Source: Candidatus Aminicenantota bacterium | GTDB taxonomy: Bacteria > Acidobacteriota > Aminicenantia > Aminicenantales > Saccharicenantaceae | DNA length: 64,000 nucleotides | Reading direction: 5' to 3' | NCBI GenBank assembly: GCA_017999365.1 | Contig: JAGNLW010000001.1 | Span: forward strand, 504,239 to 568,238 | In this document: positions 45,996 to 54,994 of the stretch, in pieces | Numbering within the stretch: the first letter of the stretch is position 1 | Layout: every line of letters starts with the position of its first letter | The notes under the pieces: model-generated | Databases searched by the model: none | Told to the model about the DNA's origin: nothing | What the model saw: only the letters and a program-made list of their open reading frames with translations | Program-made: the position numbers and the translations under genes

Positions 45996-47075
45996 TTATC
46001 GTCCCGATCCGGGGATGAGGGCGCGGAGGATGGGCTCGACCCAGCGGTCCCGGTCGATGTCGTAGACGATGAAGTCGGCGTCGAACTGCCAATAGGTCCA
46101 GGCCCAGCCGCGGGCCTCGGCCGCCCGGGCCACGGCCTCGGTCCACAGGACGCGCGAATCGAGCGGGGCCTTCTCGTAGGCCCCGAACTCCCCGAGCAGG
46201 ATGGGCCGCCGGTGCCTCTCCGACCAAGCCTGGACGCGGTCGAAGTCGGCCGCGAGCCGGGCCCGGTCCTTGTCCGTGCCCCAGGTCACCCCCGACAGCT
46301 TGACCGTCGACGGCGACCACGCCGCGCCCTGGTGGGTGAAGGGGAAGGGCTCGTAGTAGTGGACGGTGACGACGATGTTGCGGTCGTCCTCCGGCAGGCG
46401 CAGGGCGTCGAGGAAACGGAAGCCGTTCCACTCCGGCGGTCCCACGACCACGGTGCGGTCCGGGTTCGTCGCCCGGATGACGTCCAGGACCTCGGGCAGC
46501 CACTCGGCCCAGAGCTTGGCGTCGAGCTTGCCGTTGGGCTCGTTGAGCGGCTCGAACAGGAGCGTTTCGGGCGCGTCCTTGTAGCGCTCGCCGATCTGCC
46601 TCCAGAAAGCCATCAGCCGGGCCTTGAAGGCGGCGGGAGCCTTGGCCACGTCGTTGTAGTTGTGGAGATCGAGGATGACGTTGAGGCCGGCCGCTTGGGC
46701 CTTGGCCACGGCCCAGTCGAGCGTGGTGAGCCAGCGCCCGGGGAGCCGGTACTCCGGCGCCCGGCCCATGAGCTGCAGGGCGTGGAGGTTGACGCGCACC
46801 GTCCGGAAGCCGGCTTGGCGGACGGCCTCGAAGTGGCGCTCCTTGAACCGGCCCCGACGGAAGCTCTTCCAGACCGGGTCGTAGCCGATGATGTTGACGC
46901 CCCGGCCCAGGCGCTCGACCGCGGCGAAAGCCGCCCGGTCAGGGGACGCCGCCGGCCCGGCCTGGCCCGCTTCGACGGGCCCGGCCAGGATGAAGGCCGT
47001 CGCGACCGAGCCTATCGCGACCAAGGCCCTCAATGTCGGGCCGGCGATCCGGCGGATGCTGCGGACGGTCTTCAT
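45996..47075 (-). CDS. GH5 family glycoside hydrolase (endoglucanase-type)
   Basis: A 359-residue exported cellulase-fold enzyme. The signal peptide or anchor is about 10-38. The acid/base is E179 in FEPLNEPNG, the nucleophile E296 in LLGEFGAY; GRGVNIIGYDP, RVNLHAL and ILDLHNYND are other family segments, and H239-Y240 (VHYYEPFPFTHQG) fits the conserved His-Tyr. It should cut beta-glucans or related polysaccharides. GGAGG lies 6 bases before the ATG at 47075. It is divergent from the Nif3-like gene across a palindromic element. Confidence 0.9.
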   Translation of the reverse strand: MKTVRSIRRIAGPTLRALVAIGSVATAFILAGPVEAGQAGPAASPDRAAFAAVERLGRGVNIIGYDPVWKSFRRGRFKERHFEAVRQAGFRTVRVNLHALQLMGRAPEYRLPGRWLTTLDWAVAKAQAAGLNVILDLHNYNDVAKAPAAFKARLMAFWRQIGERYKDAPETLLFEPLNEPNGKLDAKLWAEWLPEVLDVIRATNPDRTVVVGPPEWNGFRFLDALRLPEDDRNIVVTVHYYEPFPFTHQGAAWSPSTVKLSGVTWGTDKDRARLAADFDRVQAWSERHRRPILLGEFGAYEKAPLDSRVLWTEAVARAAEARGWAWTYWQFDADFIVYDIDRDRWVEPILRALIPGSGR

Positions 47076-47110
47076 GGGGCGCCTCCGATCCCGCCCATCA
47101 TACATCATAT

Positions 47111-47165
47111 CGGGGGCACGATGCCCAGAGCCTGAAGAAACGGGTGAATAGGTATTGTGTGCCCC
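47111..47165. repeat. Imperfect palindromic element
   Basis: GGGGGCACGATGCC (near 47112-47125) and GGTATTGTGTGCCCC (47151-47165) form an imperfect inverted repeat; the right arm is close to the AATAGGTATCATGTCCCCC arm of the elements at 24.4 and 25.7 kb. It ends in a T-run that merges with the next promoter. Confidence 0.5.
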
Positions 47166-47197
47166 TTTTTTCTATAATAGGCGGGAAGGAGGCCGCC

Positions 47198-48118
47198 GTG
47201 AAGAGACGCACGTTCATCGGGCTGGCCGGCGCCGCATCGGCCGGGGCCTTTCTAGCGGGAGCCGGCCCTTCTGTTCCGGACGCGGCCGCTTCGCCGCTGT
47301 TGGTCAAGGACGTCGCGGGCTATCTCCGGTCCCTCGTCGCGGTCGACGAGCCGTCGGTCGACCGGATCGTCATCGGTGACCCGGGCGCCGCCGTGGCCGG
47401 GATCGGGACGTGCTGGCTCCCCTACCGGGAGACCTGCGAGCGGGCCGTCCGCGACGGCGTCAGCCTCCTCGTCGTCCACGAGCCGACGTTCTACACCCAC
47501 TGGGACCTCGACGAGAAGAGCCCCGACCTGTTCGGCGCCTCGCCGGCCGGCCGCCGGGCCTACCTCGAGGCCGTCGGGAAGAAGAAGGCTTGGTTCCTCG
47601 CGAACGAGCTGGCCGTCATCCGCTGCCACGACGTCCTCGACAAGGTCGCCGGCTGGGGCATCCCGTTCGCCTTCGGCGAGGCCCTGGGGTTCGGGGCCGC
47701 CGACATCGTCCGGTCGCGCCCCTACTACAACGTCTACAAGGTCGAGCCCCGGCCGGCCGCCGAGGTCGCCCGGGCGATCGCCGCGAAGCTGGCCGCGTTC
47801 CGGCAGCCGGGCGTGGCCTTCTACGGCGACCGGGACCGTATCGTCGGCACGGTCGGCGTCGGCACCGGCTGCTACAGCGATCCCATCGAGTTCATGGACC
47901 TCCGCCCAGACCTCTTCATCGCCCTCGACGACATCGTCCGGACCTGGACCCAGACGGTCTACGCCCGCGACACGGGGCACCCCCTCGTCGTCGTCAACCA
48001 CGGGACTTCCGAGGAGGCCGGGATGCGGGCCCTGGCGGAGCGCCTGAGAGCGGCCTTCCCCGGCCGCAAGGTCGTCCACTACCCGCAGGGCTGCGGCTAC
48101 GACTGGGTCACCGGCTGA
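47198..48118 (+). CDS. Exported Nif3-like dinuclear metal protein
   Basis: A 306-residue protein of the Nif3/DUF34 (GTP cyclohydrolase I type 2-like) family, which forms toroidal hexamers with a two-metal site. LLVVHEPTFYTHW provides the first metal ligands; GTVGVGTGCYSD and HPLVVVNHGTSEEAGM the second set. Unlike ordinary cytoplasmic Nif3 proteins it begins with a twin-arginine signal (KRRTFIGLAGAASAGAFLAG), so it is probably exported folded with its metals. The GTG at 47198 has AAGGAGG upstream and TATAAT at 47173-47178. Function of the family is not settled. Confidence 0.82.
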   Translation: MKRRTFIGLAGAASAGAFLAGAGPSVPDAAASPLLVKDVAGYLRSLVAVDEPSVDRIVIGDPGAAVAGIGTCWLPYRETCERAVRDGVSLLVVHEPTFYTHWDLDEKSPDLFGASPAGRRAYLEAVGKKKAWFLANELAVIRCHDVLDKVAGWGIPFAFGEALGFGAADIVRSRPYYNVYKVEPRPAAEVARAIAAKLAAFRQPGVAFYGDRDRIVGTVGVGTGCYSDPIEFMDLRPDLFIALDDIVRTWTQTVYARDTGHPLVVVNHGTSEEAGMRALAERLRAAFPGRKVVHYPQGCGYDWVTG

Positions 48119-48208
48119 ACTGGGAAGGAGGCGGGCGGGGGGTAAGAAACGGGGGCCAGGTCTCCACGCGCCCAGGGGAAAAACGGCGCTCGTAAAGACC
48201 AGGTACTA

Positions 48209-49245
48209 TCAGAAGAGGAGCTTGACCGGGCGGGAGGCGCCGCGGACCGCGGTCAGGACCCTGCCGCCGCGGAGGACGACGGTCCTGGCCGTGTAGCCGT
48301 CGCCCTCCCGTCCCGTGACGAAGAGGGCCTCTCGGCGGCAGGCCCACCGATAGCCGTCGAGCGTCATCCCGTCGAGCACGGCGATGTCCTCGACGGCGCC
48401 GTGCCACCAGTAATAGGCCACCCGGACGGCGGGACGGCCGTCCTGTTCGATCTGCTCGGCGCCGAGGGAATGGCTCTTGCTGAGGATGAAGTCGTGGGCT
48501 TCGGACTCGACGTAGGCGGGCAGGCCGTCCCAGCGGGGCGCCGCGCCGTCGACGCCGTCCAGACCGAAGCGGACGGGCTTATCGTCGGCGCCGCGGCCGG
48601 CCACCACGATGGGATGTCCCTTGCCGTCCGAAACGTCGTCAGGGTCGCCGTCCCGGCGCCAGCGGACCGCCTCGGGCGTCAGGCCCTCGGGCAGGGCGAC
48701 GCGCCGCGGCGCGTCCGATGCAGCGGTCCCGGCCGCGAGCCCGGCGATGAGGAGCTCCAGGACGGCGTCGCGTCCCGCTTGGCGACGAGCGCGACCCGCC
48801 GGCCGCCCGGCTCGACAGCGGCGTCGGCGAAGTCGAAGGCCGCGGCGAAGACGGCGGCCCGGGCTTCGTCCCCCGGCGCCGCGAACAGGGCGACGTGCCC
48901 GGAACGGGAGGTCCGGCGCTTGGCCACGATCGCGCCGCCCGCCTGGGGATAGACGTCCGTGACGCCCTCGAGGAGGACCGTCCGGCCCGATCCGTCGAGG
49001 GCGCAGCGGACGAGGACGCCGTTGAGGTTGGCGTCCGACTCCCCGCCCTCGATGGCCAGGGCGAAGCTCCCTGCGCAAGCCCCCGAGCCGTCCGAGGCCG
49101 GGCCGAGATACTCGGGGCCGGGCGCGGCGACCGGGGAGGCGGGCGCGGGAGACGTCGCCGCGGGCCGGCCGGCGCAGACCGCGCCGGCGACGGCGATCAC
49201 GGCACCCGCCGCCGCGAGGGCCAGAACGGACCGCGTCACCCTCAC
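48209..49245 (-). pseudogene. Exported protein gene broken by a one-base frameshift
   Basis: Two adjoining readings form one protein of about 345 residues. The 5' part (from 49245) has a signal peptide (about 1-24) and propeller-like strands (VYPQAGGAIVAKRRTSRSGHVALF); the 3' part (to 48209) continues with similar strands (YVESEAHDFILSKSHSLGAEQIEQ). Near 48776-48780 the reading must shift: restoring one G in GACGCGACG gives the smooth join KRDADAVLELLIAG. GC and codon use are the same on both sides, so this is either a recent mutation or a sequencing error. The family is not recognised; the strands suggest a beta-propeller. Confidence 0.65.
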
Positions 49246-49252
49246 CGCCGCC

Positions 49253-49657
49253 TCACCACTTCTCGCCGAGGATCTCGGCCCGCTTGGCCCGGTACTCCTC
49301 GTCGGTGACCAGGCCGTCCTTCTTCAGCCCCTCGAGCTTGCGCAGGCGGGCGTCGAAATCCGTCCCCGCCCCGGCCGGCGCCGCCGCCGCGCCCGAAGCC
49401 GGGGCCGGCGCGCCGGTCTCGGTCTCGATGTCGACGACGCTCTTGCGGGTCCGGAGGTAGTAGGCGAAGTAGAAGATGATGACGCCCAGGACGAGGAACC
49501 AGACGGCCATGAAGCCGATGGCCGGCCCCGGCTCGCCGCCGCTGTCCCCGAGGACGGCCGAGAAGAAGAAGACGCCGAAGATCAGCATGGCCACGGCGAC
49601 CACGAGGCCCATCACCAGCACCGGCTTGGCCGGCTTGACTCCCGTTCTTTGGATCAT
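49253..49657 (-). CDS. Two-TM protein with SHOCT-like C-terminus
   Basis: A 134-residue membrane protein. Membrane segments lie at about 13-34 and 47-67, an Ala/Pro linker follows, and the last 30 residues (RLRKLEGLKKDGLVTDEEYRAKRAEIL) match the short SHOCT oligomerisation motif. It starts just after a palindromic element and precedes the frameshifted exported-protein gene by 7 bases. Such proteins are usually uncharacterised membrane or stress proteins. Confidence 0.8.
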   Translation of the reverse strand: MIQRTGVKPAKPVLVMGLVVAVAMLIFGVFFFSAVLGDSGGEPGPAIGFMAVWFLVLGVIIFYFAYYLRTRKSVVDIETETGAPAPASGAAAAPAGAGTDFDARLRKLEGLKKDGLVTDEEYRAKRAEILGEKW

Positions 49658-49672
49658 AACGCTCTCCTTGTT

Positions 49673-49701
49673 GGGGACACGTACCCAAGGTACATGTCCC
49701 C
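49673..49701. repeat. Palindromic element / terminator
   Basis: GGGGACACGTACC (49673-49685) and GGTACATGTCCCC (49689-49701) pair with one mismatch around a 3-base loop. It lies 4 bases beyond the prmC stop at 49706, on its downstream side, and shares its core with the element at 18772-18808. Confidence 0.65.
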
Positions 49702-49705
49702 GGTT

Positions 49706-50554
49706 TCAGGCCCGGCGGGCCGTGATGACGCGGGGTTTGCCGGCCAGGTCCCAGGCCGTCTCGATCTCGGTCCAGCGCCGCCCGAACAGCCCCAGGACCC
49801 GGTCCCGCTGGCCCTCGCCGATCTCGAAGATGAGGTAGCCGCCCGGACGCAGGAACGCCCCGGCCCGGCGGACCAGCCGTTCGACGATCTCGAGGCCGGA
49901 CTCGCCCGCCAGCAGGGCCCGCCGCGGCTCCCAGTCCCGGACCTCGGCCGGCAGGCCGTCCCACTCGCCGCGGGCGATGTAGGGGGGATTAGAGACGATG
50001 AAGTCGAACTTCGCCCCCGTGCCGCGGAAGGCCGAGAGGAGGTTCGACCGCCGGAAGGTGACGGTCCGGACCTTGTGCCGGGCGGCGTTGGCCGCGGCCA
50101 CGCGCAGGGCCCGCTCGGAGACGTCGACGGCCTCGATGCGGGCCCGCGGCAGCTCCTTGGCCAGGGCCACGGCGATGCAGCCGCTGCCCGTGCCGACGTC
50201 GACGATGGTCTCGCTCTCGCGCGACGACAGCTCGAGGACCTTCTCGACCAGGACCTCGGTCTCCGGCCGCGGCACCAGGACCGACGGGGTGACCTTGAAG
50301 GGGATGGACCAGAACTCCCGGGACCCGGTCAGGTAGGCCAGCGGCACGCCCTCGAGCCGCCGGCCGAGTAGGCGGCGGTAGCGGGCCTCGGCCGCCGCGG
50401 GGCAGGGCCGCTCGGGCCCGGCCAGGAAGCGCTCCTCGGTCAGGGCCGCCGCCCGCAGGAGCAGGACCTTGGCCTCGAGGACGTCCTGGGGGCGGCCGCC
50501 GAGCAGGGCCACGCCCTCGCGGTAGAGGTCGACGAGGGTCCGGTTAGCGTCCAA
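49706..50554 (-). CDS. prmC: Release factor glutamine methyltransferase
   Basis: A 282-residue SAM-dependent enzyme that methylates the GGQ glutamine of release factors. The SAM loop is VDVGTGSGCIAVAL (119-131) and the catalytic NPPY is at 189-192 (SNPPYIARG); the N-terminal helical domain with LTGSREFW and PRPETE is present. It overlaps the 3' end of prfA by 11 bases, the classic neighbour arrangement, since its substrate is the product of that gene. Confidence 0.95.
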   Translation of the reverse strand: MDANRTLVDLYREGVALLGGRPQDVLEAKVLLLRAAALTEERFLAGPERPCPAAAEARYRRLLGRRLEGVPLAYLTGSREFWSIPFKVTPSVLVPRPETEVLVEKVLELSSRESETIVDVGTGSGCIAVALAKELPRARIEAVDVSERALRVAAANAARHKVRTVTFRRSNLLSAFRGTGAKFDFIVSNPPYIARGEWDGLPAEVRDWEPRRALLAGESGLEIVERLVRRAGAFLRPGGYLIFEIGEGQRDRVLGLFGRRWTEIETAWDLAGKPRVITARRA

Positions 50555-51647
50555 CGTCCTTGCCGGAGCCGTCCCCTCCGGGCGCCTCGCCGAGCGCCTT
50601 GGCCTGGGCCCGCTGGACGAGCCGGGCCAGGATGTCGTCGATGTCCCCGTCCAGGACGGACTCCATGTTGTGGAAGTTCTCGTTCAGCCGGTGGTCGGTG
50701 ATGCGGGACTGGGGGAAGTTGTAGGTCCGGATCTTCTCGCTCCGCTCCCCCGTGCCGACCTGCGAGCGCCGGTGGTCGGCGATCTTGGCCTGCTGCTCGC
50801 GCTGGGCGATGTCCATCAGCCGCGAGCGCAGGACGCGCATGGCCTTCTCCTTGTTGCGGTGCTGGGACTTCTCGTCCTGGCAGGAGACGACCAGGCCCGA
50901 GGGCTTGTGGGTGACGCGGATGGCCGTGTAGTTCCGGTTGACGTTCTGGCCGCCGGGCCCCGACGAGCCGAAGGCCTCGATCTTGATGTCCTTGGGGTCG
51001 ATACGCAGGTCGATCTCCTCGACCTCGGGCAGGACGGCCACGGTCGCCGTCGAGGTGTGGATGCGCCCGGCCGCCTCGGTCTTGGGCACGCGCTGGACGC
51101 GATGGACGCCGCTCTCGTACTTGAGCAGGGCGTAAGCCCCCCGGCCGCGGATCTCGGCGATGGCCTCCTTGAGCCCGCCGATCGGCGAGTAGCTCGTGTC
51201 GACGACCTCGAGCTTCCAGCCCTTCTTCTCGGCGAACCGGGAGTACATGCGGAAGAGGTCCTGGGCGAACAGCGAGGCCTCGTCGCCGCCGGCCCCGGCC
51301 CGGATCTCGAGGATGACGTCCTTCTCGTCGTGGGGGTCCTTGGGCAGGAGCAGGGTCCTCAGCTCGCCCGACAGGGCCTCCTCGCGGGCGGCCAGCTCGG
51401 CCTCCTCGCTCTCGGCCAGGCGCCGCAGCTCGTCGTCGGTGGCCGGGTCGGTCCGCATGTGGCGGGCGTCCTCGCGGCCCTGGCGGACGCGCTTCCACTC
51501 CTCGTACTTGCGGTAGACGGGCTCGAGCTCGGCCCGTTCCTTGGCCAGGTCGCGGATCTTCTGGGGCTGGGCGGCGATCGCGGGGTCGGAGAGGGCCGCG
51601 GTCAGCTGTCGGTATTTGTCCTCGATCGCCTGGAGTTCAGGGATCAT
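50544..51647 (-). CDS. prfA: Peptide chain release factor 1
   Basis: A 367-residue release factor that recognises UAA and UAG. The codon-reading tripeptide is PKT (188-190, in [26 protein letters not shown]), typical for RF1 rather than RF2, and the hydrolysis motif GGQ is at 232-234 ([12 protein letters not shown]). Start at 51647 overlaps rpmE by 4 bases; a longer open reading upstream covers rpmE and is not used. It is cotranscribed with prmC. Confidence 0.97.
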   Translation of the reverse strand: MIPELQAIEDKYRQLTAALSDPAIAAQPQKIRDLAKERAELEPVYRKYEEWKRVRQGREDARHMRTDPATDDELRRLAESEEAELAAREEALSGELRTLLLPKDPHDEKDVILEIRAGAGGDEASLFAQDLFRMYSRFAEKKGWKLEVVDTSYSPIGGLKEAIAEIRGRGAYALLKYESGVHRVQRVPKTEAAGRIHTSTATVAVLPEVEEIDLRIDPKDIKIEAFGSSGPGGQNVNRNYTAIRVTHKPSGLVVSCQDEKSQHRNKEKAMRVLRSRLMDIAQREQQAKIADHRRSQVGTGERSEKIRTYNFPQSRITDHRLNENFHNMESVLDGDIDDILARLVQRAQAKALGEAPGGDGSGKDVGR

Positions 51648-51922
51648 CGAGACGATTTTTTGGTCTTGGCCAGCTTCTTGACGTCCCGGGCGGCCCGCAC
51701 GTCCTTGGCCGCCTTGAGGTCCTTGGCGTCGCCGAATTTCTTCTTGAACTTCTCGATCCGGCCGGCGCTGTCGATGAACTTCTGCTTGCCCGTGAAGAAG
51801 GGGTGGCACATCGAGCAGATCTCGACCCGGATCTCCTTCTTGGTCGAGCGGGTCTTGAACGTGTTGCCGCAGGCGCAGGTCACGACGCATTCCTGGTATT
51901 CGGGATGGACGTCTTTCTTCAT
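51644..51922 (-). CDS. rpmE: Ribosomal protein L31
   Basis: A 92-residue L31 of the zinc-binding type: CAC at 16-18 region ([13 protein letters not shown]) and CSMC ([16 protein letters not shown]). The Lys/Ala-rich tail after about 68 is longer than in most bacteria (usually 66-75 residues). It has its own perfect -10 box and a good AAGGAG ribosome site, and overlaps prfA. Confidence 0.96.
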   Translation of the reverse strand: MKKDVHPEYQECVVTCACGNTFKTRSTKKEIRVEICSMCHPFFTGKQKFIDSAGRIEKFKKKFGDAKDLKAAKDVRAARDVKKLAKTKKSSR

Positions 51923-51945
51923 AGGACGATCTCCTTGAGCGCGGT

Positions 51946-51974
51946 ATTATAGCAGAATCTAGGCCCCGCCGCAA
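51946..51974 (-). promoter_or_regulatory. Internal promoter for rpmE-prfA-prmC
   Basis: Minus strand TTGCGG (51974-51969), 17 bases, perfect TATAAT (51951-51946). The -35 part lies inside the end of the upstream gene. It would let translation genes be expressed independently of the polysaccharide genes upstream. Confidence 0.55.
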
Positions 51975-52831
51975 AAGGCCGGGATCTCGGCCGAACGGCG
52001 CTCGAATTCGTCCCTGTCGACCGTGAATTCCAGGTCCCGCAGGGCCGTTTTGACGGCCTCGCGGTAGCGGCGGGAGTCGAAATGGTCCTTGAGCGGGCGG
52101 GTCATGGGGTAGAGCTGTTCCTCGGCCCGCCACTCGTAGACCGAGCCGTCGGCCCGCCTCAGGCAGTTGAGGTGGACGATCCAGGCCAGCTGGCGGAACG
52201 GCACGTGGCTGAAGGCCCGCCGGATGGCCCGGACCTCGGCCTCCTTGGCCGGGTTCCAGAAATGGAAGTAGCGGGAGAACAGGACGGCGTTGTGAAAGTA
52301 GGCCGGGAAGGCCAGCAGGGCGTCCTTGCGGGTCAGGCGCCCGATGTAGACGAACAGGTCCATGATCCGGGAGCGCATGGACAGCCCCGGCCGGGTCTGC
52401 CCGGGCAGGGGCGAGAACGGTTCGCCCTTCTTGGCCAGCGGGTTCTGCAGGGTCAGCCACTCGAAGGCCAGGGCCTTCTGGGGCGGCAGGCCGGACGGCC
52501 CGGCCGCGGTCTCGCGGGGGGCGAACTCGCACTCCTTGAGCTTGACGTCGACGATGAGGTTATCCGGGCCGGGCTCGCGGAGGAAGATCTGGAGGCGCTG
52601 CAGGGGGTACTCGGACGAGTCGAGCTCGTAGGCGAGGGGCCACAGGAAGCGCTTGCGGGCCTCCTTGAGGAAGCCCTTCTTGTTGAGGACGGCCAGGACC
52701 TCGTTGAGGGAGTAGCGGCCGAGGAAGAGGGAGCTGCCCCGTTTGACGTGGAGCTCGCTGAAGATCTCGTTCTCGTCGACGAGCGGGGCCTCTTTCCAGA
52801 ACGGATCCGCCCCCGACCCCGTCTTCTTCAT
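51959..52831 (-). CDS. Conserved-looking hypothetical protein
   Basis: A 290-residue cytoplasmic protein not recognised. It begins with strands and a helix (SSLFLGRYSLNEVLAVLNKKGFLKEARKRFLWPLAYELDSS), then NLIVDVKLKECEF, which resembles the D-x-K edge of a nuclease core but without the other expected residues, and a helical second half with FHFWNPAKEAEVRAIRRAFSHVPF. It overlaps rsmD by 4 bases and is clearly cotranscribed with it. An RNA- or ribosome-related role could be guessed from neighbours only. Confidence 0.65.
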   Translation of the reverse strand: MKKTGSGADPFWKEAPLVDENEIFSELHVKRGSSLFLGRYSLNEVLAVLNKKGFLKEARKRFLWPLAYELDSSEYPLQRLQIFLREPGPDNLIVDVKLKECEFAPRETAAGPSGLPPQKALAFEWLTLQNPLAKKGEPFSPLPGQTRPGLSMRSRIMDLFVYIGRLTRKDALLAFPAYFHNAVLFSRYFHFWNPAKEAEVRAIRRAFSHVPFRQLAWIVHLNCLRRADGSVYEWRAEEQLYPMTRPLKDHFDSRRYREAVKTALRDLEFTVDRDEFERRSAEIPAFCGGA

Positions 52832-53478
52832 GGCTTCATTTTACGGGAACGGGAGCGGCGGGGCAAGGGCCCGGCCGCGGGCGCCTCCGCCGGCGCGTCC
52901 CCGGGCCCGGCTGCGGGCGCGGCCTCGGCCTCGGGCGCGGCGAACAGGGCCAGGACGTCGTCGCCGAGCTCGATGCGGCGCCGGAGCGGGAAGTCGCCGA
53001 GCTTGATCCTGGTCCGGTAGTAGTGGCGCAGGACGACGAGGCCGCCCGGTTTGACCAGGCCCCGCTTGCGCAGGACGCGGAGGGGATTGCGCTCCTCGAG
53101 CAGCCTGTAGGGCGGATCGAGGAAGACGAGGTCGAAGCGGACGCCCTGTTTGGCGAGGTCGATGGCGGCCCGGTTGAATTCGCGGTGCAAGACGACGGAC
53201 TTGTCCTCGGCGCCGCACTTGGCGACGTTGTCGCGGATGACCTTGACCGCGGGATAGAACTCGTCGACGAAGACGCAGCGGGCGGCGCCGCGGCTGAGGG
53301 CCTCCAGGCCGATCGAGCCCGTGCCCGAGAAGCCGTCGAGACAGACGGCGTCCTTCAACTGCCCGGCCAGGACGCTGAACAGCGCCCCCTTGACCTTGTC
53401 CTGCATCGGGCGGACGTTGGCGCTGGAGACCAGCTTGAGGCGCCGGCCCTTGTAGAGGCCGCTGATGATGCGGATCAC
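52828..53478 (-). CDS. rsmD: 16S rRNA (guanine966-N2)-methyltransferase
   Basis: A 216-residue SAM enzyme that methylates G966 of 16S rRNA. The opening MIRIISGLYKGRRLKL is the family signature, the SAM loop is LDGFSGTGSIGLEALSRGA (48-66), and the catalytic motif is DPPY (121-124). The last 40 residues are an Ala/Pro/Arg-rich extension not normally present. It overlaps the next gene by 4 bases. Confidence 0.93.
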   Translation of the reverse strand: MIRIISGLYKGRRLKLVSSANVRPMQDKVKGALFSVLAGQLKDAVCLDGFSGTGSIGLEALSRGAARCVFVDEFYPAVKVIRDNVAKCGAEDKSVVLHREFNRAAIDLAKQGVRFDLVFLDPPYRLLEERNPLRVLRKRGLVKPGGLVVLRHYYRTRIKLGDFPLRRRIELGDDVLALFAAPEAEAAPAAGPGDAPAEAPAAGPLPRRSRSRKMKP

Positions 53479-53505
53479 GGCGTTGCCCTCCCCTCCCTCG
53501 CGCGC

Positions 53506-54108
53506 TCAGTAGACGACCACGACCCGCCCGGCCTCCGTCTCCAGCCGCGAGACGCCGCGGGGCAGGTCGTACCAATCCTTGAGGGTCGTCGGCTCGACGC
53601 CCTGCAGCCGGGAGACGATCTCGATGACCATGTCGATGAGGGCCGGCGAGATGGGCTGGGTGCCGAGGTAGAGGCTGTCGAGCGCGACCCGGATCTGCCC
53701 CTCGCGGCTCTCGAACCGGCCGGCGAAGAGCAGGTCCTGCTTCTGGGGCAGCAGCCCCGAGGCCTGCGGCTTGCCGAGGTCGATGGCCACGCGGCCTTCG
53801 TACCGGTCGCCGTCCAGGAGCTTGAGAGCGACCGACTTGACGTAGCGCTCGTCGGCGTCCGCCAGTCGGCAGGCGACGTAGGCGTTGAACTCGGCCTCGG
53901 TGAAGGTCAGGCGGCGCTCGCCCGGCGCCGCGGCCGGCGCGCCGGGACGGGGGGCGGCCGGACGGCTCCCGGCCTCGATGCGCTCGAGCGCGGCCGTGAG
54001 GTTGGCCGCCCGGGCCCGGACCTCGGGCGGCACCTGGCCCGCGCCGGACGCGGCGCGGACGACCAGGGCGGCGGCGAGGAGGGCGAGCGGGACGGTTCGC
54101 TTGGTCAT
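53506..54108 (-). CDS. Exported protein of unknown function
   Basis: A 200-residue protein with a signal peptide (about 1-23) and an Ala/Pro-rich linker (50-64). The main domain (65-200) has LTFTEAEFNAYVACRL, then strands VKSVALKLLDGDRYEGRVAIDLG, FAGRFESREGQIRVALDSLYLGTQPIS and a helix before the end. The amphipathic strand pattern with a TEAEFNAY-type helix is reminiscent of lipid-binding DUF2993-like domains; this is tentative. It lies between an ABC permease and rsmD. Confidence 0.65.
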   Translation of the reverse strand: MTKRTVPLALLAAALVVRAASGAGQVPPEVRARAANLTAALERIEAGSRPAAPRPGAPAAAPGERRLTFTEAEFNAYVACRLADADERYVKSVALKLLDGDRYEGRVAIDLGKPQASGLLPQKQDLLFAGRFESREGQIRVALDSLYLGTQPISPALIDMVIEIVSRLQGVEPTTLKDWYDLPRGVSRLETEAGRVVVVY

Positions 54109-54154
54109 GGGTGTCGTGGACTGCTGCCTGTATGGTAGCAGATTGTCGGGGAAT

Positions 54155-54994
54155 TCAGAACTGGGCCAGGGTGCCGTCCTTCTTGGCCTTGCGCAGGGCC
54201 AGGCGGAAGGCGGCCAGGCTCAGGGGGACGAGGACGGCGTCGAAGACGGCCAGAGCGGCGATGTCGGGCAGGATGTCGGCGAACCCGGACGAGGCCAGCA
54301 GGCTCCGGCGCACCCCGTCGAGGGCGTAGGTGACGGGCAGGAGCGACGAGATCCAGCGCAGCCAGCCGGGCAGCAGGGCCACCGGGAAAACGACCCCGCC
54401 GAACAGGCCCGAGACCGTGCCCAGGAGCCAGCCGAAGGGGTTGCCGGACTTGTAGACCAGGATGAAGCTGGCCGAGAGGACGCCGACGCTCAGGAAGCAG
54501 ACGACGGTCAGCGCCGCCACGGCGGCGAGGCCGGGGACATTGACCCGGCCGAACGACAGGCCGAACAGGGCCGCGGCCACGCCCAAGTGGAGGACGGTCC
54601 GCAGGACCTGGACGATGAGCGGGTAGAGGGACGAGCCGAACAGGATGGCCGGGACGGGCGCGGGGGTGACGAGCAGGGCCTCCAGGGTCCCCGAGACCTG
54701 GGCGCCGCGCAGGACCGCCGGCAGGCCCTCCTGGAAGATGCCCAGGAGGCTCGAGAAGGCCACGCCGACCACGGCGAAGCCGAAGTAGTCGCCGCCGAAC
54801 GGCCCCAGACCGGGCGCGCCGGCCGGGACGAGCTTGGCCACGAAGTAGAACGTCGCCGACGACAGCAGCATGGCCGCCGCCGAGGAGACGAACGACAGCT
54901 TGTAGGTCAGGGCTTCGCGCAGGTCGCGGCGCAGGAACGCGGCCAGCAGGACGGCCAAGCCCGGCCGGGCGCCGGTCCGCGCCGGTCCGTTCAC
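54155..54994 (-). CDS. ABC-2 type permease
   Basis: A 279-residue membrane protein with about six segments: LTYKLSFVSSAAAMLLSSATFYFVAKLV, then YFGFAVVGVAFSSLLGIFQEGLPAVLRGAQVSGTLEALLVTP (the amphipathic coupling region typical of ABC-2 permeases) and a C-terminal set with SGLFGGVVFPVALLPGWLRWISSLLPVTYALDGVR. The GTG start at 54994 overlaps the ATPase stop (GTGA). With the ATPase it forms an exporter, probably for polysaccharide, lipid or a secondary product. Confidence 0.88.
   Translation of the reverse strand: MNGPARTGARPGLAVLLAAFLRRDLREALTYKLSFVSSAAAMLLSSATFYFVAKLVPAGAPGLGPFGGDYFGFAVVGVAFSSLLGIFQEGLPAVLRGAQVSGTLEALLVTPAPVPAILFGSSLYPLIVQVLRTVLHLGVAAALFGLSFGRVNVPGLAAVAALTVVCFLSVGVLSASFILVYKSGNPFGWLLGTVSGLFGGVVFPVALLPGWLRWISSLLPVTYALDGVRRSLLASSGFADILPDIAALAVFDAVLVPLSLAAFRLALRKAKKDGTLAQF

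Noticed and set aside
48151..48210. Possible further palindromic element (GGCCAGGTCT ... AGACCAGGTAC)
   Set aside because: Only about five bases pair across the gap. It may be a decayed relic but does not stand as a feature by itself.
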